This document shows, one piece after another, positions 52,477 through 61,700 of a stretch of DNA of 64,000 bases. Origin of the DNA: Flavobacteriales bacterium UBA7612. Lineage in GTDB: Bacteria > Bacteroidota > Bacteroidia > Flavobacteriales > Weeksellaceae. The stretch lies in NCBI GenBank assembly GCA_002484335.1, contig DLJQ01000014.1, positions 160,650 through 224,649 on the forward strand, written 5' to 3'. Under the pieces are notes generated by a model that saw nothing but the letters and a program-made list of their open reading frames with translations, did not search any database and was not told the origin of the DNA. Each line of letters opens with the position of its first letter. Positions within the stretch are counted from its first letter, which is position 1. A program made the position numbers and the translations under genes.

Positions 52477-53955
52477 TTATTTCTTTCTAGAAGTTGGTTT
52501 AACAACTTTAGTTTCTGTAATTGCAGCGTTTTTTGGTAAAACCTCAACACGTCTGTTTCTTTGGTAACACTCTTCTGTGTTTTCAGTACATAACAAGTTA
52601 GATTTTCCTAATCCACGAGCAGTTAAACGAGCTTTATCAACACCTCCTCTTTCAGCTAAGATATTAACTACAGCTTGAGCACGTTTTAAAGATAATTTTT
52701 TATTGTAAGCCGCAGAACCTCTTTGATCTGTATGACCATCGATGTAGTACGAATTAGTTTTTAAATCATCTGAATTTAAAATTTGAGCTGCTACACGTAC
52801 ATCTTCGTAAGAAGCTGGAACGATTTTGTCTGAGTTATACTCAAATAAAATGTTTGATAAACGTTTAGAAACTTCTACTTCAGTCCATGGACATCCGTTA
52901 TTTTCTTTTGGTCCTGGTACAGTTGGACAAGCATCATCTGGATCTGGAATACCATCACCATCTGTATCTGGACAACCTTGGAATTGAGGTAAACCTGGTA
53001 CATCTGGACAAGCATCATCTTTATCTGGAATACCATCACCATCTCTATCTGGCCAAGGACAACCATTATTTTCTACTGGTCCTGCAACTTCTGGACATTC
53101 GTCTAAATTATCTGGAATACCATCACCATCTGTGTCTGGACAACCTTGGAATTCAGCTAAACCTGGTACAGTTGGACAAGCATCATCTGGATCAGGAATA
53201 CCATCACCGTCTGTATCTGGACATCCGTTGAATTCAGCTAAACCTGGTACATCTGGACAAGCATCTACGTCATCTGGAATACCATCTTTATCTCTATCTG
53301 GTCTTCCGAAACGGAAAGTAACTCCTACTGTATGTTGGAAGAAGTTAAAATAATCTTTTCCACCATAAGTTGGTAACCAGTTATAATCAGAAGCTACATT
53401 TAAACCGAAGTTTTTAGTTAACCAAAAGTTAATACCTACTCCTAAATTTAAAGCTAAGTGATTTTTTTCTAAATCCTCTTCTTTTTGGAATTGGTATGCA
53501 TTACCATTGTTATCGTAAGCAGTTAAAGGATTTGTTAAATTAGTGTAATCATATCTGTGGTAGCTAGCACCCCCACGGATATATGGATCAAACCAAGAAT
53601 CTTCATTTAATAAGTATCCGTTAGCAAATTTATAACGTAAACCTAAACCTGCATTAATGAATAATTCATCTTTAATATTTAATCTTTTATTGTCTATTTC
53701 ACCAACAGAAGCTGTTAAATCAACATCAAAAGATCTATTTAAGTTACGAATAACAGAAAGTTTAGATAAAGGAGGAACGATGTCCCAATTATCTGTTTTA
53801 AAATACTGGTTAAATGGACCAGTAACTGAATTGTAGTCAACTGCGTGAGCACCAACCGAAATTGCCCAAGGATTCTTAGAATTCTGAGCATCTACAAATG
53901 AATTACCCGCTAAGAATAATACGACTGCAGATAATAATAGATTAAACTTTTTCAT
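52477..53955 (-). CDS. OmpA-like protein with thrombospondin type 3 repeats
   Basis: A 492-residue outer-membrane protein; the ATG at 53955 (MKKFNLLLSAVVLFLAG) is preferred over the TTG at 53961. After the signal peptide comes a beta-barrel of about 200 residues, then five thrombospondin type 3 repeats with Ca-binding DTDGDGIPDPDD loops and Cys pairs (about 230-370), and a C-terminal OmpA domain with YIDGHTDQRGSAAYNKKLS and RLTARGLGKSNLL, which bind peptidoglycan. This is the abundant OmpA of flavobacteria. Monocistronic. Confidence 0.93.
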   Translation of the reverse strand: MKKFNLLLSAVVLFLAGNSFVDAQNSKNPWAISVGAHAVDYNSVTGPFNQYFKTDNWDIVPPLSKLSVIRNLNRSFDVDLTASVGEIDNKRLNIKDELFINAGLGLRYKFANGYLLNEDSWFDPYIRGGASYHRYDYTNLTNPLTAYDNNGNAYQFQKEEDLEKNHLALNLGVGINFWLTKNFGLNVASDYNWLPTYGGKDYFNFFQHTVGVTFRFGRPDRDKDGIPDDVDACPDVPGLAEFNGCPDTDGDGIPDPDDACPTVPGLAEFQGCPDTDGDGIPDNLDECPEVAGPVENNGCPWPDRDGDGIPDKDDACPDVPGLPQFQGCPDTDGDGIPDPDDACPTVPGPKENNGCPWTEVEVSKRLSNILFEYNSDKIVPASYEDVRVAAQILNSDDLKTNSYYIDGHTDQRGSAAYNKKLSLKRAQAVVNILAERGGVDKARLTARGLGKSNLLCTENTEECYQRNRRVEVLPKNAAITETKVVKPTSRKK

Positions 53956-54010
53956 TATCAAATATTTAGCGTTTTAAATATATTTATTTTTATACAATTA
54001 TAAGACAAAT

Positions 54011-54463
54011 TTAAGAATTCTTTATCATTCTATCCAAATCTCTTTTCAAATCTTTTCCTTTTATAGTGTTTCTTTTGTCAAAAAGTTTCTTTCCTTTTGC
54101 CAAATAAATTTTCAATTTTGCTAATCCCTTATTATTAATATATAAAGTTGTCGCAACAATTGTCAATCCTGTTTCTTTTGTTTTACGTTCTAATTTTTTC
54201 AATTCAGATCTTTGTAACAAAAGTTTTCTATCTCTTCTAGTCTTATGATTAAAGTATGTACCCCAATCATATTCATCAATAAACATGTTTATTATATAGA
54301 GTTCTCCATCTTTGAATTGGCAGAAACTTTCTGTGATAGAAGCCTTTCCCATTCTAATAGATTTGATTTCGGTTCCAAACAATTGTATTCCGGCATCATA
54401 AGAATCTAATAATTCATATTCAAACCTAGCACGTTTATTCTTAATTGTAACTTCTTTTTGCAC
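54011..54463 (-). CDS. smpB: SsrA-binding protein
   Basis: SmpB binds tmRNA in trans-translation. The 150-residue protein starts with NKRARFEYELLDSYDAGIQL, contains GTEIKSIRMGKASI, YDWGTYFNHKTRRDRKLLL and KGLAKLKIYLAKGKKLFDKR, and ends in the basic tail LKRDLDRMIK. It is divergent from the ABC-F gene across 70 bases, so both are likely to have ribosome-related regulation. Confidence 0.96.
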   Translation of the reverse strand: MQKEVTIKNKRARFEYELLDSYDAGIQLFGTEIKSIRMGKASITESFCQFKDGELYIINMFIDEYDWGTYFNHKTRRDRKLLLQRSELKKLERKTKETGLTIVATTLYINNKGLAKLKIYLAKGKKLFDKRNTIKGKDLKRDLDRMIKNS

Positions 54464-54488
54464 TTTATTTTATTCCAATTTATATTCG

Positions 54489-54496
54489 TACCTTTG
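54489..54496 (+). promoter_or_regulatory. candidate ABC-F promoter box
   Basis: TACCTTTG is a match to TAnnTTTG, 37 bases before the ATG at 54534. A TTTG lies upstream but with a spacer of 28, longer than usual. Confidence 0.4.
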
Positions 54497-54533
54497 TTGA
54501 AGTTTTTAAAAAACAAACATCATACCAAAAATT

Positions 54534-56156
54534 ATGTTAAATGTTTCTAATTTATCGCTTCAATTTGGAAAGCGTGTACTTTTCGACGAAGTTAATATAA
54601 AATTTACAAATGGCAACTGTTATGGAATAATTGGTGCAAACGGAGCAGGAAAATCTACTTTCTTAAAAATTTTATCTGGCGAAATTGATCCTACTTCAGG
54701 ACAAGTTAGCTTAGAAAAAGGGAAACGTATGTCTGTTTTAGAGCAAAATCACTTCAAATATGACGAATATACAGTTCTAGATACAGTTTTACGAGGAAAT
54801 AAAGTCCTATATGACATCAAAGAACGTATGGATGCTCTTTATGCTAAACCAGATTTTTCTGAAGAAGATGGTATTAAAGCTGGTGAATTAGGTGTTGAAT
54901 ACGAAGAAATGAATGGATGGAATGCTGAATCTGATGCTGGTACATTATTGTCTAACGTTGGTATAGATGCTGATATGCATTATACTTTAATGGGGGATTT
55001 AGATAATAAAGCTAAAGTTCGTATTTTGATTGCACAAGCTTTATTTGGTAATCCTGACGTATTAATATTAGATGAGCCTACCAATGAGTTAGATGTTAAT
55101 ACTATTACATGGTTAGAAGATTTCTTAGCGAACTTTGAAAATACTGTAATTGTTGTATCTCACGATCGTCACTTTTTAGATTCTGTATGTACACATATTT
55201 GTGATTTAGATTTCTCTAAATTAAATCTTTATTCTGGTAATTATACATTTTGGTACGAGTCTTCTCAATTAGCTTCTAAACAAAGAGCTCAACAAAATAA
55301 AAAAGCAGAAGAAAAGAAAAAAGAACTACAAGAATTTATTGCTCGTTTTTCATCTAACGTAGCTAAAGCAAAACAAGCTACAGCTCGTAAAAAAATGATT
55401 GATAAGTTAAATATTGAAGATATAAAACCTTCTTCTCGCCGTTACCCAGCTATTATTTGGGAACAATCTCGTGAAGCTGGTGATCAAATATTAGAAGTTA
55501 ATAATTTATCTGCTTCAGTTGATGGAGAAATCTTATTTAAAGATGCTAATATAAACCTTAAAAAAGGTGATAAAATTGGTATTTTCTCTAGAAACTCTAA
55601 AGCAGTTACTCAATTCTTAGAAATTTTATCTGGTAAAGCTGAGCCTGATACTGGTGATTATAATTGGGGTATTACTACTACACAAGCTTATTTGCCTTTA
55701 GATAATAATGATTTCTTTAAAGAAGATATTAATTTAGTAGATTGGTTACGTCAATACACTGATTCTGATGAGGAACGTCATGAAGAATTTATGAGAGGAT
55801 TCTTAGGTAAAATGTTATTCTCTGGTGATGAAGCTCTTAAGAAGTCATCTGTACTTTCTGGAGGTGAAAAAATGCGTTGTATGTTCTCTCGTATGATGTT
55901 ATTACGTGCCAACGTATTATTATTAGATGAACCTACTGGACACTTAGATTTAGAATCTATTACAGCTTTAAATAATTCGTTAGTTAATTTTAAAGGAACT
56001 ATTTTAATGGCTTCTCATGACCACGAATTGATCAATACTACTTGTAATAGAATCATTGAATTGACTCCTAATGGAATCATTGATCGTTACATGACTTATG
56101 ACGAATTCTTAGATGATGCTAAAGTAAAAGAATTAAAAGCTAAATATTATGCTTAA
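54534..56156 (+). CDS. ABC-F family ATPase with asymmetric ATP sites
   Basis: A 540-residue ABC-F protein with two ATPase domains and no membrane part; such proteins act on the ribosome. Domain 1 has an intact Walker A GANGAGKS (34-41) but a degenerate signature (MGDLDNKAKVRI at 153-164). Domain 2 has a degenerate Walker A (GIFSRNSKAVTQF at 349-361, no GK[S/T]) but an intact LSGGEKMR signature. Walker B LILDEP and LLLDEP are both present. Only the composite site of Walker A1 with signature 2 would be canonical. The inter-domain linker lies at about 240-305. Confidence 0.9.
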   Translation: MLNVSNLSLQFGKRVLFDEVNIKFTNGNCYGIIGANGAGKSTFLKILSGEIDPTSGQVSLEKGKRMSVLEQNHFKYDEYTVLDTVLRGNKVLYDIKERMDALYAKPDFSEEDGIKAGELGVEYEEMNGWNAESDAGTLLSNVGIDADMHYTLMGDLDNKAKVRILIAQALFGNPDVLILDEPTNELDVNTITWLEDFLANFENTVIVVSHDRHFLDSVCTHICDLDFSKLNLYSGNYTFWYESSQLASKQRAQQNKKAEEKKKELQEFIARFSSNVAKAKQATARKKMIDKLNIEDIKPSSRRYPAIIWEQSREAGDQILEVNNLSASVDGEILFKDANINLKKGDKIGIFSRNSKAVTQFLEILSGKAEPDTGDYNWGITTTQAYLPLDNNDFFKEDINLVDWLRQYTDSDEERHEEFMRGFLGKMLFSGDEALKKSSVLSGGEKMRCMFSRMMLLRANVLLLDEPTGHLDLESITALNNSLVNFKGTILMASHDHELINTTCNRIIELTPNGIIDRYMTYDEFLDDAKVKELKAKYYA

Positions 56157-56177
56157 TTCTTTTTTTAATAATATAGT

Positions 56178-56217
56178 AACAAAACAGCCGTAAGATTAAT
56201 CTTACGGCTGTTTTGTT
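56178..56217 (+). terminator. terminator of the ABC-F gene
   Basis: A perfect 20-bp inverted repeat (AACAAAACAGCCGTAAGATT and its complement) with no unpaired centre, followed by a short AT-rich tail. Confidence 0.75.
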
Positions 56218-56355
56218 AATTACTATAAATAAACTTATTATAAAAATATTTTATATAATCTATCTATACGATTGTAACAATAGTAATATCCTTATATTTT
56301 TTTAAAAACATTATAAAAGATGTAAAAATTAGGTTATTCAGTTACCAAAAAATAT

Positions 56356-56363
56356 TACTTTTG
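56356..56363 (+). promoter_or_regulatory. candidate promoter of the LytS-like operon
   Basis: TACTTTTG matches TAnnTTTG, 17 bases before the kinase ATG at 56381. No clear -33 box. Confidence 0.45.
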
Positions 56364-56380
56364 AGATAGATTACACTTGT

Positions 56381-56974
56381 ATGATTTCAATTCCATCACT
56401 ATTAATTTACTTAATATTTTTTTTCATTATCTTCTTATTTATAATGATTACATATTTGGTTTATGCTCTAAAATCAGAAAAAAAAATTAATTTATCACAA
56501 AAAAAACAACTTGATAACTTATCTATAAAGGTAGATGAATTGAAATTAGAAACCTATGAGGCAAAATTAAATCCACATTTATTCAAAAATATTTTAAATT
56601 CTATACAATCTAATGCTTACCAAACTTACTATACTATTGATAAATTAGCGAATGTATTAGATTATATTTTATATGAAAGTAAATCTAACTTTGTAACAAT
56701 AAAAGATGAAATAGATTTTATAAAAAATTATATAGAAATTAATAAAGTAAAAGTATCTCCTTTGTTTGATTTACAGATTAAAACAAAAATTGACGAACAA
56801 TCTTTCCTATATAATGAAAAAATAATTGCACCATTAATTTCTATTGATCTAATAGAAAACGCTTTTAAGCATACAGATTTTCAGAAAGATAATTCTTTTA
56901 TAAAAATAACTATCGAATTGAATACTAATTTTTTTTATATTCAAGTAACTAATAAAATATCTCAAAAAAAATAG
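56381..56974 (+). CDS. LytS-like sensor histidine kinase, frameshifted after 197 residues
   Basis: A short LytS-type kinase with one N-terminal membrane helix (IYLIFFFIIFLFIMITYLVY). The His-kinase domain has LNPHLFKNILNSIQSNAYQ and LANVLDYILYES, with the phosphoacceptor His in NPHLFKN. The frame stops at a TAG after an A8 run (56964-56971), before the G boxes. Shifting by +1 (one A fewer) restores the frame, which then runs through SGGHGNQSLEHRLKM to a stop at 57143 and would give 253 residues. The encoded form lacks the ATP lid. Confidence 0.8.
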   Translation: MISIPSLLIYLIFFFIIFLFIMITYLVYALKSEKKINLSQKKQLDNLSIKVDELKLETYEAKLNPHLFKNILNSIQSNAYQTYYTIDKLANVLDYILYESKSNFVTIKDEIDFIKNYIEINKVKVSPLFDLQIKTKIDEQSFLYNEKIIAPLISIDLIENAFKHTDFQKDNSFIKITIELNTNFFYIQVTNKISQKK

Positions 56975-57143
56975 TTTACAAAAAGAATCCGGTGGACATG
57001 GTAATCAATCATTAGAACATCGCTTAAAAATGATTTATGGAAATCATTTTTCTTTAACTAAAACTACAGAACAAAATATTTTTGTTGCAAAATTAAAAAT
57101 TAATTTAAATGAATTCTATACTAAAATGCATCCTAATAGATGA
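56975..57143 (+). other. displaced C-terminal part of the LytS-like kinase
   Basis: The +1 frame is open from 56949 and reads NSLQKESGGHGNQSLEHRLK, then IYGNHFSLTKTTEQN, to a TGA at 57141-57143. This is the G2-box region of the HATPase domain (SGGHGNQSLEHRL compares with SGIGLxNVxxRL). It overlaps the start of the response regulator gene (57109) by 35 bases. It has no start codon of its own, so it is only made if the A8 run is slipped or read as seven A. Confidence 0.75.
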
Positions 57144-57834
57144 TGAAATTCTTGGTTTAAAATATCTAAAATTACTTTGTGAAGGAATTGAAGGAATTGA
57201 AATAGAGAAAGCTTATGTTGATCCAGAGTTATTTCTTGAAGATTTAAAAAGTAATAAAGTTGATTTTGATTTTTGTATTCTTGATATTGAAATGCCTAAA
57301 ATAAATGGGTTACAAATTGCTGAATATTTAAAAAATAAACCTTTTATATTCGCTACAGCTTATAAAGAATATGCTACAAATGCCTTTGATTTAGACGCAA
57401 TAGATTATATACAAAAACCTATTAAAATCGAAAGGTTACAACAAGCTATTAATAAAATAAAAAATTATTTACAACAAAATACTTTCGCAGATAAAACTGT
57501 TCAATTAAATTCTGATAAAGGAAAAATTATACTACAGTTTGATCAAATTGTTTATATCACTACCTCATCATTAGAAAGTAGAGATAAAGTTATTTTAATG
57601 AAAGATTTATCAGAAATAACTTTAAAAAATATAACCCTAGATAATTTAAGAGATTTACTTCCAGAAAAATATTTTGTACGAATTAATAAAAGAGAAATTG
57701 TAAATATAAATTATATACAATATTATCAATCAGAAAATATTACACTTAATATCAATTCAAAAGAAGAAAAAGAAATAATTTTAACATTAAGTGAAGTATA
57801 TAAACCCAATTTTATTTCAAAAATTTCTATTTGA
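57109..57834 (+). CDS. LytTR family response regulator
   Basis: A 241-residue regulator with a receiver domain (IDDE near 10-13, phosphoacceptor Asp in CILDIEMPKINGLQIAEYL, YIQKPI Lys) and a C-terminal LytTR DNA-binding domain (VYITTSSLESRDKVILM, LPEKYFVRINKREIVNINYI). It is the partner of the LytS-like kinase and overlaps its displaced C-terminus. Its target is unknown. A cation antiporter gene follows. Confidence 0.92.
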   Translation: MNSILKCILIDDEILGLKYLKLLCEGIEGIEIEKAYVDPELFLEDLKSNKVDFDFCILDIEMPKINGLQIAEYLKNKPFIFATAYKEYATNAFDLDAIDYIQKPIKIERLQQAINKIKNYLQQNTFADKTVQLNSDKGKIILQFDQIVYITTSSLESRDKVILMKDLSEITLKNITLDNLRDLLPEKYFVRINKREIVNINYIQYYQSENITLNINSKEEKEIILTLSEVYKPNFISKISI

Positions 57835-57926
57835 TTACAAAATAAAACCCGTTCATTACATTATTGTTTTTGAGATTATTTTCTTATTTCATTTTTTTTA
57901 AAATTTGTATCATAAAATTAAAAAAC

Positions 57927-60197
57927 ATGAAGAAGTATAAGAATTCCATATTTTATGTTGTAGTAATTGGTTTTTTTACAGCTTTAATTTACTTAATTGC
58001 TAAACATGGTGTCAATCTAGAGATTGGTCGTGATGTCCATCACGCTACTTCAAATAACAGTAGATGGGTAGAATTTTTAAATTCTATGATTTATAATCTA
58101 AAACATCCACTAGCTATTCTTCTTGCTCAAATTGTTACTATTATATTAGCTGCTAGACTTTTTGGTTGGGTTTCTAATAAAATTGGGCAACCTGCAGTTA
58201 TTGGAGAAATGATAGCTGGTATTGTATTAGGTCCATCCTTACTTGGCATGTATTTTCCTGAAATATCTGCCTCTCTATTTCCTGTAGAATCTTTAGGTAA
58301 CATTCAATTTTTAAGTCAAATTGGTCTAATATTGTTTATGTATACTATTGGAATGGAACTTGATTTAAAAATTTTAAAAAATAAAGCACATGATGCTGTC
58401 GTTATAAGTCATGCAAGTATAATACTTCCATTTGCTCTAGGAATGGGACTAGCATACTTTATTTATCGTGAATTTGCGCCTGTTGGAGCTCCATTTTTAT
58501 CATTTGGTCTTTTTATTGGTATAGCTATGAGTATAACAGCTTTTCCAGTATTAGCAAGAATTGTACAAGAACGAGGAATACATAAAACAAAATTAGGTAC
58601 TATTGTTATTACTTGTGCAGCTGCAGATGACATTACTGCTTGGTGTATACTTGCTGTTGTTATTGCAATTGTAAAAGCTGGTGACTTTGGTAGTGCATTA
58701 TTTGTAATTGGTTTAGCTGTATTATATGTTCTATTCATGATAAAAATAGTTCGTCCATTTTTATTTAGAATTTCAACAATATATCCTACTAAATCTACAT
58801 TAACTAGACCAATAATTGCAATATTCTTTCTAGTACTTATTCTATCTTCTTATGCAACAGAAGTGATTGGTATTCATGCTTTGTTTGGAGCATTTATGGC
58901 AGGAGCAATCATGCCTGAAAATATGAAATTCAGAAATGTGTTCATTGAAAAAGTTGAAGATGTTGCTGTTGTCGTATTATTACCTTTATTCTTTGTTTAC
59001 ACTGGTTTACGAACAGAAATAGGATTATTAAACGATCCATATTTATGGAAAATAACAGGATTAATTATTTTAGTTGCTGTTGTAGGTAAATTTGTTGGTA
59101 GTGCTCTTGCTGCAAAATTTGTTGGACAAAGTTGGAGAAATAGTGCTATTATTGGTGCATTGATGAACACTAGAGGACTTATGGAACTTATAGTCCTTAA
59201 CATAGGATATGATCTTGGAGTATTAGATGCAGAAATATTTGCTATGATGGTAATTATGGCATTAGTTACAACTTTTATGACTGGTCCTATACTTGATATT
59301 GTAGAAAGAATTTTTAAACATAAAAAAGAAGATGATATTATTGAAATTAGTGATCAATCAAAATATAAAATATTAATCAACTTTAGTATTCCAGAAAAAG
59401 GAAAAAGTTTATTAAAAATAGCTAATGCATTTGTAAAAAAGGACAATGAAAATTCTCTAATTACAGGAATGCATATTGTAAAAAGTAATGAAGTTGAACA
59501 TCATTCTTTCAATGATAGAGAAGATGAATTTTTTGAACCATTAATTGAAGAAGCTGAAAATTTACAACAAGACGTAACTACAATGTTTAAAGTTTCTACA
59601 GATATTATCCAAGAGACAGTAGATGTTGCACAAAAAGGAGATTATGATTTAATGTTGATGGGTGTTAGAAACTCAATCTATTCAGGATCATTACTTGGTA
59701 ACATATTAGGTTTTACTACAAAAATTATAGATCCGGATATTCTTATAGAACAAGTAAAAGGAAAAGAAAATATGTTTGATCATTCCATTTTTGATGAAAG
59801 AACAAAACAATTATTAAATAAATCATCTATTCCTGTCGGAATTGTTTTAGAAAAAAATCTAGATAAAATTGATAAAATATTTTTACCTCTATTTGGTAAT
59901 GATGATGCTGATTTATTGAAATATGCTCAACGATTAATCTCTAATAATGAAGCTCAAATAATTATTGTTGATATTAATGGTTACACTAAACGACATTCTG
60001 AAGTTAAAGAAATTATACGAAGTATAGAAAACATAGCTCCTAATCATATTAGTTTATCATATAAACAACAATTAGATAAAGAATTTTTAGATGAAATGGA
60101 TTTAATGATTGTAAGTATACAGAGTTGGAAAAACCTAATTGAAAGCAAAAGTATTTGGATTTCTAATGTACCTACAACTTTAATTATCTCAGAATAA
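57927..60197 (+). CDS. CPA2-type cation:proton antiporter with C-terminal USP-like domain
   Basis: A 756-residue membrane protein; the ATG at 57927 (MKKYKNSIFYVVVIG) is preferred to the TTG at 57864. About 13 helices (KefB/CPA2 type) carry IGQPAVIGEMIAGIVLGPSLLG, MYTIGMELDLKIL, CAAADDITAWCILAVVIAI (ion-binding DD) and GALMNTRGLMELIVLNIG. The C-terminal cytoplasmic part (about 480-756) has two sections with a universal-stress-like fold rather than a TrkA-N domain. It exchanges K+ or Na+ for H+. Monocistronic with a terminator. Confidence 0.9.
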   Translation: MKKYKNSIFYVVVIGFFTALIYLIAKHGVNLEIGRDVHHATSNNSRWVEFLNSMIYNLKHPLAILLAQIVTIILAARLFGWVSNKIGQPAVIGEMIAGIVLGPSLLGMYFPEISASLFPVESLGNIQFLSQIGLILFMYTIGMELDLKILKNKAHDAVVISHASIILPFALGMGLAYFIYREFAPVGAPFLSFGLFIGIAMSITAFPVLARIVQERGIHKTKLGTIVITCAAADDITAWCILAVVIAIVKAGDFGSALFVIGLAVLYVLFMIKIVRPFLFRISTIYPTKSTLTRPIIAIFFLVLILSSYATEVIGIHALFGAFMAGAIMPENMKFRNVFIEKVEDVAVVVLLPLFFVYTGLRTEIGLLNDPYLWKITGLIILVAVVGKFVGSALAAKFVGQSWRNSAIIGALMNTRGLMELIVLNIGYDLGVLDAEIFAMMVIMALVTTFMTGPILDIVERIFKHKKEDDIIEISDQSKYKILINFSIPEKGKSLLKIANAFVKKDNENSLITGMHIVKSNEVEHHSFNDREDEFFEPLIEEAENLQQDVTTMFKVSTDIIQETVDVAQKGDYDLMLMGVRNSIYSGSLLGNILGFTTKIIDPDILIEQVKGKENMFDHSIFDERTKQLLNKSSIPVGIVLEKNLDKIDKIFLPLFGNDDADLLKYAQRLISNNEAQIIIVDINGYTKRHSEVKEIIRSIENIAPNHISLSYKQQLDKEFLDEMDLMIVSIQSWKNLIESKSIWISNVPTTLIISE

Positions 60198-60216
60198 TGA
60201 ATTAAATTTTATCCAT

Positions 60217-60250
60217 AAAAAAATCCAGCTAATTAGCTGGATTTTTTTTT
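60217..60250. terminator. bidirectional terminator (antiporter / rsmD)
   Basis: A perfect 14-bp stem (AAAAATCCAGCTAA with TTAGCTGGATTTTT) with T-runs on both flanks, between convergent genes. Confidence 0.85.
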
Positions 60251-60276
60251 ATATATTTTAGATAGAATTCATCAAA

Positions 60277-60819
60277 TTATTCAAAAAAGGTAAAATGAAC
60301 ATTTCCATATTTTTTATGTTGAATAAAATTTGGATGATCTACAAACGAAATTGATGCTGAGTGTTCTAAAACAAAATTCCCACCTTCTTCTAACCAATTA
60401 TTTGCAAAAACACTATCTACTATTTTATTATAAGATTCTACTTCCAAATCATAAGGTGGATCTGCAAAAATAAGATCAAATTTACTAATTGGTGTTTTAT
60501 CTAAATATTTTAATACATCATTTTTTATAGTTGTAATAACATTGTCTAATTTTAATTCTTTAGATGTTTCATCTAGAAACCTTACACAACCATAAAAATT
60601 ATCAACTGATGTAACTTTTTTTGCTCCACGTGAAGCAAATTCTAATGATATACTTCCAATACCTGAAAATAAATCTAGTACAGAAATTTCATCAAAATAC
60701 CATTCGTTATTCAAAATATTAAATAATGCTTCTTTAGCAAAATCTGTTGTAGGTCGCACCGGTAAATTGTTAGGTGCTGTAATTCTTTTTCCTTTTAATG
60801 TTCCTGAAATAATTCGCAT
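60277..60819 (-). CDS. rsmD: 16S rRNA (guanine-966-N2)-methyltransferase
   Basis: RsmD methylates G966 of 16S rRNA. The 180-residue protein starts MRIISGTLKGKRITAP and has the SAM motif LDLFSGIGSISLEFASRGA and the catalytic motif FADPPYDLE (DPPY). Its start overlaps the DUF3822 stop by 25 bases, so they are translationally coupled. Confidence 0.95.
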   Translation of the reverse strand: MRIISGTLKGKRITAPNNLPVRPTTDFAKEALFNILNNEWYFDEISVLDLFSGIGSISLEFASRGAKKVTSVDNFYGCVRFLDETSKELKLDNVITTIKNDVLKYLDKTPISKFDLIFADPPYDLEVESYNKIVDSVFANNWLEEGGNFVLEHSASISFVDHPNFIQHKKYGNVHFTFFE

Positions 60820-61592
60820 TCGAATAATTTATATAATGTGAAATATTTACCAAGCTGCTTATCATCTTTATTGAACTCAATATTTTTAATATATTTTTTT
60901 AACATATCAATATAGTCGTTAAACTCTATATCTAATACATCTCCAAAAATAAATAATGATACAGCATTTGGATTAATATTTAATTGATTTAATGTGTATA
61001 AAATATAAAACAGAAAATCTTCTTTCGTTTTAATTTCAAATAAATTATAAAAAATAAATTCTCCATTACTTAAAACACAAATCTCTAATTTTTGATGAAC
61101 TAAATTCACATATATTTCATCATCTTTTGAATTTATTTTAGCATAATCAATCAAAAATTTACCTGAATGATATAAACGAGCATTTTGCAAATTTTTTAAA
61201 GATAATAAAACATCTTTCAAAGGGTAATGAATATTATATACTATTGAAGCTTCAATACTTTGCAATGGACAATCTATAGCAAGTTGAACAGGATGATACA
61301 TCGACATTGAAAGTAAATCTTCTAATGGATGATGAAAAAATTGATTTGGTACAACATTTATTGCTGTAGATAAAAAACAAAAATGTACGAAATCATATTC
61401 TTGTAACAAGGTTAAATTAGATCGTAATTCATGCTCAATCTCAACTTCCGTTTTATTCAAGTTTGTAAAATCAACCGAATAATCAAATACATCCGAATAG
61501 GAGATTTTTTCTCCATCGGTTTTCTTTGTTATATAACTAAGCTTGTCATGCGATAATAAAATTGCTAACGAACTAATGGTTGTTTTAGACAT
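60795..61592 (-). CDS. DUF3822 family protein
   Basis: A 265-residue protein of the DUF3822 family, found mostly in Bacteroidota beside rsmD; function unknown. It has an actin-like/ASKHA feel: SSLAILLSHDKLSYITKKTD at the start and NLVHQKLEICVLSNGEFIFYN (a type of duplicated beta-sheet pattern), but no signature motif that I can name. It overlaps rsmD by 25 bases and follows a possible 28-residue ORF. Confidence 0.8.
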   Translation of the reverse strand: MSKTTISSLAILLSHDKLSYITKKTDGEKISYSDVFDYSVDFTNLNKTEVEIEHELRSNLTLLQEYDFVHFCFLSTAINVVPNQFFHHPLEDLLSMSMYHPVQLAIDCPLQSIEASIVYNIHYPLKDVLLSLKNLQNARLYHSGKFLIDYAKINSKDDEIYVNLVHQKLEICVLSNGEFIFYNLFEIKTKEDFLFYILYTLNQLNINPNAVSLFIFGDVLDIEFNDYIDMLKKYIKNIEFNKDDKQLGKYFTLYKLFECELFQEH

Positions 61593-61601
61593 ACATGTAT
61601 T

Positions 61602-61688
61602 TTATCCTTGAATTTTTAACTCACTGATTAATATATAAATCAATCCTAATGATATCAAAAGTAATAAAAATTTATAAGCAATCTTCAT
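61602..61688 (-). CDS. possible 28-residue membrane micropeptide
   Basis: ATG at 61688-61686 to TAA at 61604-61602. The product reads MKIAYKFLLLLISLGLIYI followed by LISELKIQG, a single hydrophobic helix with positive residues at the start, so it would insert in the inner membrane. It ends 9 bases before the DUF3822 ATG and begins near a TATCTTTA box, in operon order. It is short and AT-rich, so chance is possible. Confidence 0.35.
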   Translation of the reverse strand: MKIAYKFLLLLISLGLIYILISELKIQG

Positions 61689-61700
61689 ATAGAAAATTTA

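Noticed and set aside
52887..53231. Open frame of 114 codons on the plus strand with His/Leu/Tyr repeats
   Set aside because: It is antisense to the thrombospondin type 3 repeats of the OmpA-like gene; the periodicity comes from those repeats.
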